NCBI GenBank assembly: GCA_020091685.1
Contig: CM034602.1
Span: 840,051-904,050, forward strand
Source: Lutjanus erythropterus
Taxonomy: Eukaryota; Chordata; Actinopteri; Lutjaniformes; Lutjanidae
DNA length: 64,000 nt
Direction: 5' to 3'
The position numbers were made by a program, and so were the translations under genes. The notes under the pieces are model-generated. The model saw only the letters and a program-made list of their open reading frames with translations. It did not search any database and was not told where the DNA came from. Shown in pieces: positions 25,336 to 37,300 of the stretch (positions within the stretch are counted from its first letter, which is position 1; every line of letters begins with the position of its first letter).

Positions 25336-28300
25336 CTGAGTGACTGAGTGTGTTTGGATGTCTGACTTTCCCATAGACTCTACAGTGTAAAGGAAGTGGT
25401 GTGATGTCCCTCATTGCTTTGTGGATTTTTGTTTTTTTTTTTGTTTTTTTTTGGACATGAGGGTGGAGCTGGGGATGAGCGGGTCTATGGTTAACACAGT
25501 TTTAGTAAAAGTTATCAGCTAACATTTGCACTATGTAACTATCATGTTTAGCAAGGTGCTTCTGTAATTCATGTTATGCGTGTCCCAGAGGAGAGGACAA
25601 GTTCAAAACAAGATCTCGTCTTTGTCCAGTCTGTGTCTCTAAGACATAAATGAGCTTAGTTTAAGACAAATATAAGACATTTTCTCATACTTCTTAAATT
25701 TGGCTCCTGAGAAATAGCCTTTGTCTCGTGTCAGCCTGTTATGACCCTCAAGTTGTTCTAGGGGATGAAGGGTGTAACAATAAATACATTTAACTGAGTG
25801 AAAAAGGAAGAAGGGAGAACTGAGACAAATACATAAACAAAGATTCTTTTATTAATAAATTAAGTGTAAAATTAGGTAACAAGAGGTTAACTTAACAACA
25901 ACAACTTACACACAAAAGACAACAAATGTCCTTGCTAGCTGGTGAAGCTAGAACATGGGGGGCGTCCAAACGAGTGCCCTTGCTAACCATGGAGGCTAAC
26001 AAGGCACATGGTACACAAACACAAGTGACTTTGTTAGCTCTGAGAGCTAGCAAAGCACTTGTCACACAAACTGCCATGAGTAGTCTAGCCTGCCGCTGCA
26101 GGACTAGACTGCACACTTGCAGACCTCAGTCTTTCAGATGGCCCACCGGCCCGGACTGGCTGCGTTCTCCCAGCTTTTGAGCACCAGGCCCTGATTGCAG
26201 AAACTGCAACTGCTGCCAATCACTGCAACCTGCAAGAAGGAGGAGGGGCAGAACGTGGGAGAACTCTTCAACACACAAACACTGTGGTACTAAACAACTC
26301 TCTTTTTTAGGGGAAGAATGAAGAATAATTAGTTCTCTTTTCTCACCTTTTTATAAAACCCACAGCTGAACAATGCAGACCTTGACCCCCTTAGAGGGAT
26401 AATTACAGGCACTGTAGGCTATGTAGGAAATTAAGTGATGAAAAAACAAATAAGAGGTACAGTTTGGAGGAAATAATCAGTTTGATGGAGTGATGTCAGC
26501 GGATCAGAGGCAGGTCTCTGTCTGTCTGCTGCAGGCTGCAGGATGTGGACTCTGTCTGTTTGGGATGTGGTTTGTCAGAGCTGCTCTCGTCTGTTTGATG
26601 TGGATGGAGACACATTAGCAGATTGGAGGTTAGCGCTCTACTATGGCATCTCCTCTGGTATGTGACTCAGCCCCTTTTCCCAGAAACCGCCGTCCGTCCA
26701 GCCACATGTGGTGGTGTTTAACGCTAACAACCTGCTCGCTGTGTGACACCGCAGCAGCACGATCTGCGTTTAACACGACCGCCGCTGATCGCCACCGCAG
26801 CTGCTGCTGAAACCAGAGCTGACCCCAGAGGGAGAGCAGAGAGAGAGAGAGAGAGGGGAAAGTTAAACATCAAAGAGTATTACTCCAAATATCTATACTC
26901 TGAATATTACACACTTGCAGGCTTGAACAGATCTCTGAAAACTTTAAACCTTCTCCTGCGTGCAGGATGGCAAATTCACATGAGGCAAACTTTCCACTAT
27001 TACTCCAATATTCTGAATTCTGAAGTGATGCAAACAAGCGTGAGTGTGAGTTTCAGTTTTTCCCGATGAAGACGTCCTAACCAGCAGCAACACTACCATA
27101 TAAACACACTGTAACTTAAATGCCTTTGACTTTATTTATAACAGTTAATAGTAGTTTCCACAACTTTTAGCCCTCAGACTTGTTTAATTCTATAATATTT
27201 ACTAGTTTTTTCTGATTAAATTGGTGGCAGTAATGCACAGCTTACTTTTCCCAAGGTAATCTGTTTCCTCCCATTCTAAGTAAACTTAAAACTTAGAATT
27301 TACACTGCAGGTACATTAGGGCTCACACACTCGAGCCTCCAACAATTTATTTTGCACAGGTGGGTTTAAGTGATTTCTCTCTACCGTTCCAAAAGAACAC
27401 TACCTGTCTTATCACTGTGTTACAGGTTTTTACGATTGCTTATGCACAAAAATGAAAAATATCACTCAGTTAGTGAAACATGATGCAAAAGGAGCAAAAC
27501 CTCAGCCAAGATCTGCATGACTATTAGCATGTTCTCAGCCTCACACTTTTTGGAGGATTTGAACAAAGAAGACAAGGACCAAATTTATCAGCTGCGACTT
27601 GAGCAACGTTGTTTGACCATTTGGGTCAACAGTGTGAGCCATCTGCTGCGCTCGCCCATCTCTGAACACCAACAGGAAACTCTGTCTCTAATCTAGTGGA
27701 TTAAAAAGTACTGTGGCTGTCGTCATGATGCTGTGAGTTTCAGGTTTGTTTCACTCAAATTTAATGACCAAATCCCAAAGATGATCAATGACAATGATCA
27801 AAAAGTAATACGGCTGTAAATTAAATCGAGTCTGTTGATAAATCCAGTTTCTTAACAAACTCCAAACTGTCATGAATCATTTTGTCACAGCGGAAGAAGA
27901 AAAAGAAACTGAAGTTCAAAAGAAAACTTGTAAATAAATGTGCTGATGTTTGGTGAAAAATGGTCCAACAACTAAACTGATTCTGAATAAAGACAGTGAG
28001 TGAAAATAAATCAAAAGTCTCAGTGAAAATAAACTTGGAAAATCTGTTTTTATATCTTTATGTTTTTATGACCAGAGGCTTTATGTTTTCAGGTCATAAC
28101 TTTCTTGTGAGTGCAACATCTCAACGACGCCTTGAAGGAATTTCTTCAAACTTCATACAAATGTTCACTTGGACTCAAAGACGACCTGATTAGATTTTGG
28201 TCGTCAAGGGTCAAAGGTCACGGTGACCTCGCTAAACACATTTTTGTCCATAATTCAAGAATTCATACACTGTGACAACATTTCACACAAATGTCTAACG

Positions 28301-31300
28301 GGGTAAAATGACGAGGCGATGACATTTTATATCTAAAAGGTCAAAGGTCAACTTCACTGCATACTTGCCAACTCTCCTGATTTTCCCAGGAGTCACCCTC
28401 CCTATTTCCTCGTGGGATCACACTTTTCCTGATTTTTTTTCCTTTACATGATCAAAATCCGTCTCTGGCACTGCTCAGCGTGTAAAAACCCTGTGATGGC
28501 AAAAGTCTCCTGTTTCCACCTGAACACCAAACCAGACTTCTTGGAAAGAAGAATTCTCATTTCTTAAGAACAGTTTGAGAGGAAAGGGTCATATGGTTTT
28601 CTTTTAGAGGCATTACAAAAATAAATGTATGAAAGAAAACTGATGAATATTAGTTTATGGCAGAGGTGAGACTTATTCTGTATTCTTTCTGATGAATTCA
28701 AGTCATCAACAAAAATGCTGTTGCAGTGTAGTTATTCTGTTCTTATGTTTGGTCTTTAAAAGTCACAAAATGGAAGAAACAAAGTCTCTGAAACTCAAAT
28801 GTTTTGGTTTCAAAATCCTCCTGATATTTGAGGTCTCAAGGTTGACAAGTATAAGTCCTCTGTCCTCCTCTGTTAAAAAAAACATCCTCTAAATGAAGAC
28901 AGCATGTTTCTAGCTGGAAATTATTCACTGGAATCTCACATTTTGCCAAAAAATACACTTAAATCTTTTTAGTTGCAGGTCAGTATTGTGGTAAGTTCCA
29001 CATTAGATTCCTCTAAAGTCTTCAGAACTGACATTATGAGTCTGGACAGACGTGGTCTTCTTAACCGGCCACTAGGGGCCGCAAGTGATCAACAGCTGCT
29101 TCAGTGTGAAATCTTGTTTCAGCTCAGGTCAACATATGTAGAAGTTGTTTTAATGTTGGAGGATCTGGTTGCATCTGGCGGTTGTGGTGTCATTGCAGTA
29201 GGTGCTTCATCGCCTGTTGCCTGGCAGAGAACTGCACTGTACTGAGTGACCTCTTCTAGATTTGGCCTTTGATTCTGTGTAACATCAGTCGAAATCACCA
29301 AAGGACTTTGCTTCTTCTTGCACAAAGACACGTGTCTTATTCTTTGTCTTGCACAATAAATCTAAATCAGACAGAATTTAACACCAGACTGAAAGTAAAG
29401 TTTCTCCTAATTCTCCATCTGGATGGTTTATCTGAGGCCCAGCAGGGTGTCTCAGTGTGCAAACTCACTGCTGTGTGTTGCTTCCTGCATTGTCTCAGCC
29501 TCAGGTGTGTGTTTGTATGCCCGCAGGTTGCTGGTTGGAGCTCCCTTTGAATCCACGGGGAAGCAGCAGACCGGTGATGTGTACAGATGTCCACTGGACA
29601 CCAGAAACTCTGTCAACTGCAGCCGACTGCACCTGGGTGAGCAACATGGCCGACCTGTTGATCAGTTTGTTCTGAGGCTACACAGAGTGTTTGAAACAGC
29701 TGATAGTGACAGCTGCACACTGAAGTATGAAGGGATTAAACCTCTTTCCATTTTTCATAGTAGCAATATCATAAAAGTATAAAAGTACACAGGTTTTTTA
29801 CCAGCAAAATGTACTTCAAGTATCCAAAGTAACAGTACTTATTATGCAGAATGTTAAAATTGAGCCTGAAAGAATATATTTTGTTTGTGCACATTATTAT
29901 CTTGAACACATAAAAAAAATTTGGGACTTCGAGGGTCTCTGCAGACAAGTAGAAGAATCACTGAACATTGTAAAAATATGTTTTCACATACAAAGAATAT
30001 GTCTTGGTATTTTCATGCATCACAAAATAAACTGCAAGTTAAAAATCTTCAAGGTATTATATGTAACATTTGTGCATAAAAGTGTTATAAAAATGACTAG
30101 ACTGTATGGTTGAGTTGTGTATCTACATGATGCCAAATAATAATAATAATAATAAAAAATATGATATATTTTATTTCATGTTTAATGATGCACTGTGACG
30201 TGTTTTCAATCAGGGAAACTTTCTCTGGACAACGTGTCTGAGAGGAAAGACAAGATGAGGCTGGGGATGACGCTGACCTCCAACCCCAAAGACAACAGCT
30301 TCGTGGTGAGAAAACAAATCTCCACATCAGCTCAGCTTCACTCACATGAATGAAAACATCCTTAGACTGCTATCACTTTATAATTTTAGGGATACCTGGG
30401 AACTGGAGGGACTGTTCCACCTGATTAACATTTAATGCAGACAGAATCATCAGACTGATTATGATCATATGTTGTCTATTGATCAGTCTGTCTGATGCCA
30501 CAGAAAATATCTTCAAAATGAAGATAAAATCTGAAATGATTGTCACACTTTACTTTTTATACTTTACACAGTAACATCACAGTGTTTACGATATGCCTCA
30601 TATATTCAGTGGCTGAAAATAAGTTTTTGTTTGTTTTTCATTATTTTTTTTCATCCCTGTGGTGTGATTGTGTCCTCAGACCTGCGGTCCGCTCTGGTCT
30701 CATGAATGTGGGAGCTCCTTGTACAGCACAGGAATCTGCTCCAGAGTCAGCCGGAACTTCAGACTGTCTCACACCATCGCCCCCGCCCTGCAGAGTAATC
30801 ATCCATCCATCCATCCATCCATCCATCCATCCATCCTGTCTCTATCTTGCTCATGTTTTTTTGTTTTTCATCTTTCAGGGTGTGAGACCTTCATGGACAT
30901 CGTGATCGTTCTGGATGGTTCTAACTCCATCTACCCCTGGTACGAGGTCCAGGACTTCCTTATCAACATCTTGCACAAGTTCTACATCCGCCCAGGTCAG
31001 ACACAGGTCGGTTCATCACGAAATCTTAAAAAGATCAAGTCCAGTGGGATTCAATACTACAACACTTAAAAAACACAGTAAAGTTTAACAGTAAACTGTA
31101 TTTTTAGTGTGTGATCATGATCTTAATACTATGTCCCGGGCTTTTCCACTCATATTTACAGGGAATGCTTTGAATCGTTGGCAGGATACTGAAATATGTG
31201 AAGTTATTGAATATCACCACAGACTCTCAGCTGCTGGCAGCCTTCAGCCCAGAGAAATGTTGGTCGTTGGTAGAATTTTATCCACATTTCTCACCAGTTT

Positions 31301-34300
31301 ATATGAAACCAGGGCTGCAACTGCTGATGAGGACAAAGGTCATGTCTTTTGTAGTTTCATGTCCCTCTCCATTTACAGCCACTGACCTATTAACCTCATT
31401 AAACCCCAACCTCAAATGTCAACACACATTTTTTGTTTCCCTTACTGTGGTCTTTTGTTTCCTTTAATGATACATTTGGTTAGGAACACACCCTACAATT
31501 CATGATTGACCTAATCAGATGGAAACATCACTCTCTGGGCTGTGGGTGGTGCATGCTTCAAATTTCCAAGCTAGATATTCTGTTTTGCAACAGCTGTCAC
31601 TTTGAGCCTGTTGTCACTCCTAATGCATCAGACACAGCAGCTGTATCAGTGGCCCTGCACTTCAAAGTATGACACTGTAGGTACACCACTATTGTAATAT
31701 TTTTATGTGCTGTTGAAGTCAGGTGACATAATATAAAAAAAATCTGTTAAAGTTACATAACTGACTAACTTATGTACTTCATCATTTGGTCATCCTCAGG
31801 CGAGACCTCCAGCAGCGCCTCCAGTTATCTCAATTCTCCTGGTTAGCTCGCCAGTACTTCCTGTTCCTGAGTCTTTATTTAGAAAGTCCTGTATGTTAAT
31901 CATACATACATACATTTTCTTTGTTATTTTTGTCATATACAGATATGCAGTGATGATTGTTGGGTAATATGTATGTTGATGTTGCCCAATGTCAATTTGA
32001 TAATTTGACAAGACCATACACAAATGATAGTTAGTTTAAATCTAGTTTAAATCAGAACTGATTACAAGTAAGATAAGATAAAATAAGATAAGATAAGATA
32101 GATAGGATAACTTACATAATTTATGTACATCATAATTTGGTTGTGCTCAGAAGAGCCCTCCATCACCACCTCCAGTTATCTCGATCCTCCTGGCAAGCTT
32201 GCCAGTACTTTCCATTCCTGTGTCTTTATTTAGAAAGTCCTGTATGTTAATGTTGGACACCCTTGTGGTCAGTGCCCTTAATGGCTGATCAGCCAGCTTC
32301 ATTCTCTTTCTCTCCAAACCATGATCTTTTCTACAACTTAGTCAAGTAGTTTTGGTGATGATTTCACAGTGTTAATGGTGGGTTTAGGGAAATAAATGCA
32401 GACAGTGCAGATGGGTGGATACATTGGGGTCCATGAGCTGGGGGGCCTCTAAAGAGAATAGTTGGAGAGTGGGCCCTAGCAAGTGACTCAGATCGCCACC
32501 TCAGAAATGCACCTGTGTTCAAAGAAGAATTCACATTAAATTTTTAAAATAAATTGTTAAAAGTCAGCAACAGTCTACAACAAAATGATAGGATTATTCT
32601 ACATAAACTATAAAAAACTATAACTAAACCAGGTGTTAAGTTGGTTCGGTGTTGCAGCAGTGGTGTGGTGATACCTTCAGCTGCAGGATTTCAGGTCTGG
32701 ACTGTGGTGTATTTTGGTTGCAGGTGGGTGTGGTTCAGTATGGCTCCACAGTGGTCCATGAGTTCAGTCTGGGTGAGTACCAGACGGTGGACGAGGTGGT
32801 GGAGGCTGCCAGGAGCATCAACCAACGGGGCGGTGAGGAGACGAGGACGGCACTGGGCATCAACGTGGCACGGTACGACACAAAATGAAACCCCCGGTGA
32901 GGAATAAACCGGCCAGGTTCACTCATACACTTTTCCTCACTGTGCAGGTCGGAGGCGTTCAAGCGTGGTGGCCGGCCTGGTGCTCAGAAGGTGATGATAG
33001 TGATCACAGACGGAGAATCTCATGACAGTCCACAGCTGGTGCAGGCTGTTGGTGACAGCGAGAGAGACAACATCACCATGTACGCCATCGCTGTGAGTCT
33101 GTCCCTCTTCACCTTCAATCCCTTGAATACCCTGCTGACCCTGCTGTACTCTGCTGTCCAGGGTCTCTGCAGATCCTTAAAATGTCTTAAATACGACATG
33201 AAAGGTCTTAAAAGTTGTTTGGTTTTGAAGTTAAGGTTACTTTTATAAAGTTGTATCAACTTTAGTCTCACCTTTAAATGTGTTTTTAGAAGAAATGTAC
33301 TGATCACTCTGTAACAACTACAAAATGAAACCAACATTCAACCACCAATGCAAACTGTGCATGTACGTTTTTGTCAGTACGGCCATGAAATAGGTCTTAA
33401 ATTGCATTCGTAACGGTCTTAAGACATACATTTAACTTGCAGAAACCTGCAGAAACCAGACAGTTTAGTCCTTTCTGTACCTGAGAGATTGGACTTTCCT
33501 TCATTAATTGAAACCAAACATTTACTTCTTGTTCTCCCTTTCTTGTCCACCAAAACCACTCTGTTGTTTTCTGACTCTGGATGTTAAAGCCTCTTTGTCC
33601 TGAGTGTGTCCTCCTCTGTGTCTCCTCCAGGTTCTGGGTTATTACAACCGCCGTGAGATCAACCCTGAGGCCTTTCTGAGGGAGATCAAGTTCATTGCAA
33701 GTGACCCGGATGAGAAACACTTTTTCAATGTGACAGACGAGTCGGCACTCAAGGATATTGTGGATGCACTGGGAGAGAGGATTTTCACTCTGGAAGGTCA
33801 GCTGACAGGCACCATCTTTGTTTTTTGGTTAGATGTCTTCATTTGGTGATTTTGAAACACTTAACTAAACAGGTTTTTATGGCCAAAAAGTTTGCTGTAA
33901 CGTGTTATTATCAGTGGATCTTATCACAGATATATAGTTCCCCTCAGCTCTGCAGAGCATTTAGGCATCTTTAAGTCCACAGTTTTACGTTTTGGTTCTG
34001 ATATTTGTGCTCTTGTCAACCTTGTTTCCAGCAGCATCTGTTTTCTGATAAACCCTCTGTACACCACCTGCTCAGCAGCAAACAGCACACAGATACAGTT
34101 AGGACCAGCTGTTGAACAAAGTGGAACACTTAGTGGCTAAAGAGACAGATATTTCCCAAAAACAGAGCTAAAAGAGAGCAAATATTGGAGTTGCATTTAT
34201 CAGGTGTTCACATGAAAAGGTTGTCATATGCAAGTGGACTTGGTAGAGTTCTTAATGACGTTTCTCCTCTCATCCATGAAGCTTCCTCAGTTCTGAACTG

Positions 34301-37300
34301 AAGAAACCTTGACCCATATACTTTACATCACAGACTTCTGAACTACTTTTATCGGCTTGAGGAAAGCCTCAAAACCTTCATGAATCAAAAATTCATGATA
34401 GAAAGAATCATGACTGATCTTGTTTGCAGTTCAAGGTGTTCCCCCTTCAGTTCAAGGTGTTCCACCTTTAGTTCAAGGTGTTCCACCAATTTGTCCTAGT
34501 GCCCAAAGGCTGAGCAGCAAAGCCCTGTCTAGTTCTTTCATTATTTTATGACTGCACTGGACACTGGAGTTCACAGAGTTTGCCGAGGGACAGATAGCTT
34601 TACTAAATGTAGCTGTGGTTAGCTAATTAGCTCAGTTAGCTGTGCAGCTAGCAGTCCTATCAGCTAACTCTGCTTGGACTGGGAACTTGGAGCACAGAGG
34701 GGGTGTTCTTGTTTACGCCTCTGGTACAGGAGCTCTGGAAGATGGAGGTTTTCAGGCCTAGGGTGGGAGGACCCGTCGATGACGGTGAGCTACTAGGACC
34801 GCTAACTGTATGGCTAACTGAACAAACTAGCTAAAAGCAACTAAAACAGTTAGCATCTACAGTTAGCAGTAGTCAGTTGTTGCTTTCAGAACAAGTAAAG
34901 CTATCTGTCCATCAAGAAACTCTTGTAAACTTATGTATATTTTGATGCTAACTGTTATGTACTTTTGCTTAAGTAAGATTTTATTTGCATAACTTTTATT
35001 TGTAGCAGGAGTATTTCTAAACTGAGGTTTTACCACTTTCACTTAAAGACAAGATCTGAGTACCTGTTCCACCACTGTCAGCTGCTGAGATCTGTCTGGA
35101 CTCAGCAGTTCAGACTGACAAAGAAAGAAAGACTTAAAGGCTACAGAGAGCTGGGCTGCTGATTCACAGTAGGATCAGCGTTACAACTCAACTTTTGATG
35201 CTTAAAATATCTTTAAATGGCTTTCATTAAAATGTAAAAGTGACAGAATGTGTTCTGTGTTTCTGATTTGCAGGAACCAGCAGTCAGGGTCGAGGGTTTG
35301 GTCTGCAGATGGCTCAAGCTGGTTTCTCCTCACATTTAGTCAAAGTGAGTAGCTCACAATCATATTTATTTTATTTAGCAGAGACCTATTAGTTCAGATT
35401 ATAGAGATTCTCTGTGTTCATCTTAGTACAGTTGTTCATGACGATGAGTCAAACTTTCTGTCTCACTGCTGTTTTGGATTTGATCAGGAGGAAAAGTAGA
35501 TTGAAGTTCCAGTACAATTAGTCCAACCTTCATCACTTTCAGCTTCATGCATCACTGAAAACATGCATTTAATTTTTTAACACCAGTATGGTATAAAAAG
35601 AACATTGTGTATAGCAAATGGAACATAATTACAAAGCTTTTTTTTCAATCAAACAAAAAATGTATTGTTAGTTTGGTTAGAAAAAAAAATCTAAGGTAGG
35701 GGAACAATAAATCAAATGCACCCTGCACCTGGTGGGTATCCCACAAAGAGGAAAAACAATGACAGACCTTGTGTTCTTCTCTGTATCTGTGACAAAATAA
35801 AAATAATACAAAAAATAATGAAACATTGAGTCGGTTCATTTAAACATACAGGTATGATGTTTGGGGCGTCACGGTGGTGCAGTGGTTAACTCTGCCACTT
35901 CACAGCAAGAAAGTCCTGAGTTTGATCCTCCAGCTGGATCAGGGTCTTTCTGTGCAGAGTTTGCATGTTCTCCCCGTGTCTGTGTGGGTTCTTTCCGGGT
36001 TCTCCGGCTTCCTCCCACAGTCCAAAGACATGCATGCAGGTTAATTGGTGACTCTAAGTTGCCCGTAGGTGTGAATGTGAGTGTGAGTGGTTGTCTGTCT
36101 CTATGTGTCAGTCCTGACACCCAATGTCAGCTGGGATAGACTCCACCCCCCGACCCTTCCTGAATAAGTGGTTACAGAAAATGGATGGATGGATGGTATG
36201 ATGTTTGCGTGGGGGACTGCTGTGATTGGTGGAACTGCAGTAAACTATGATAATTGGTCAAATTTACAAAAAAGTTGCGTTGATTAGTCAAAATGGCAAG
36301 GTCATGCAGAATTCACATGGATTGCTTGAATTTGTGTTGATTGTTGCGATCACAACATTGCAGCTTCCTGGAGGGACTGATAGGTTGTGACCTCACTTTG
36401 TGTGGAGTTCAAGCTCGGTGAACTTTGAGTGGAGCAAAGACATGTGTGGATGTGGTGTTCAACCACCTGCCAAAACTCCACGGCCTCGATTTTGAAGTTA
36501 CTGAGCAGTTTTGGAAAGGCAGTGGGGTTCTCTTATCCTTGCAAGGCAGCTGAATTCATGGGATCATGCAAGAATCCATCTTGCCAGGCTTCAAGTTATC
36601 TGTTTGTGTCCACACCAAAAGGACAGAAGGTTCATCCAATCACCTGCCAAGCATTTTTTTTATAAGTGCCTGTCCTTTTCCAAACAGCTTCTAAGGACGT
36701 CTTCCCAGATGTTTCTGTGTAATAAGCCATCTGGTGTGTCAGGTTAGGGTTCTGTCCACAGGTCTGTGCTTGGCACAGACACACACACAAACAATTTAGA
36801 AGCAGCTGAAAAGAAAACTAACTGTTTCTACCTCACACTACCAGGTGTGTTTCCTTGTTAGAAGTGCGATTGTGATGAGTTGTTGTATGCAGGGTTTGGC
36901 AGTCGGCTGCTGTCCCCTTTTCCCAGTGCTGTGAACTGGCATTGAATCATACAGTTGTACAGATACTGGACTGTACTGGCCTACTTTCACCCCTAGACCT
37001 GACTCTTGTTTGGATCAGTCACTTCTCACTTGTGATCATAGTGACACTAAAATTGAATAAAGACAAATAAGAAGTAGCTTTGTTGACAGGGTTTTGGATT
37101 TTGATTTCCAATCCAGTCTATCCTCAATAAAAATATTTAGAATTTTCCATAAATTATTCCTGATCCTTATGGATACTTTTGTAGACATTCAGCAGGCTAA
37201 AGTTTCTAGTTGATGTTATGGACTTTCCTCCAGTTTTCTCCAGCAAAGCAAATCATGATCCAATAAAATCAGCAGCAGACAGAAGCAGAGTTGTTTATTT

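Larger units (their letters stand above)
20307..29526 (+). other. Integrin intron 2 (9.2 kb)
   Basis: No coding exon was recognised. From left to right it holds the 34-bp minisatellite, a degraded Tc1-like element (21647-22900), a repeat seen twice (23140-23205 and 25680-25745), the second 330-bp repeat copy (23604-23920), GT microsatellites, an 11-bp tandem repeat (24729-24794), a hairpin array (25925-26112) and a repeat carrying nuclear-receptor-like sites (28080-28380). A CTCF-like CCACTAGGGGCCGC is at about 29070. Confidence 0.75.
31007..32723 (+). other. Integrin intron 6
   Basis: Contains a diverged direct repeat pair (31763-31897 and 32112-32250) and an (AAGAT)n run at about 32068-32103. 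No exon recognised. Confidence 0.75.

Noticed and set aside
35864..36194. tRNA gene suggested by A- and B-box-like words
   Set aside because: No cloverleaf is completed. The unit continues into a SINE body with a tail and target-site duplications.
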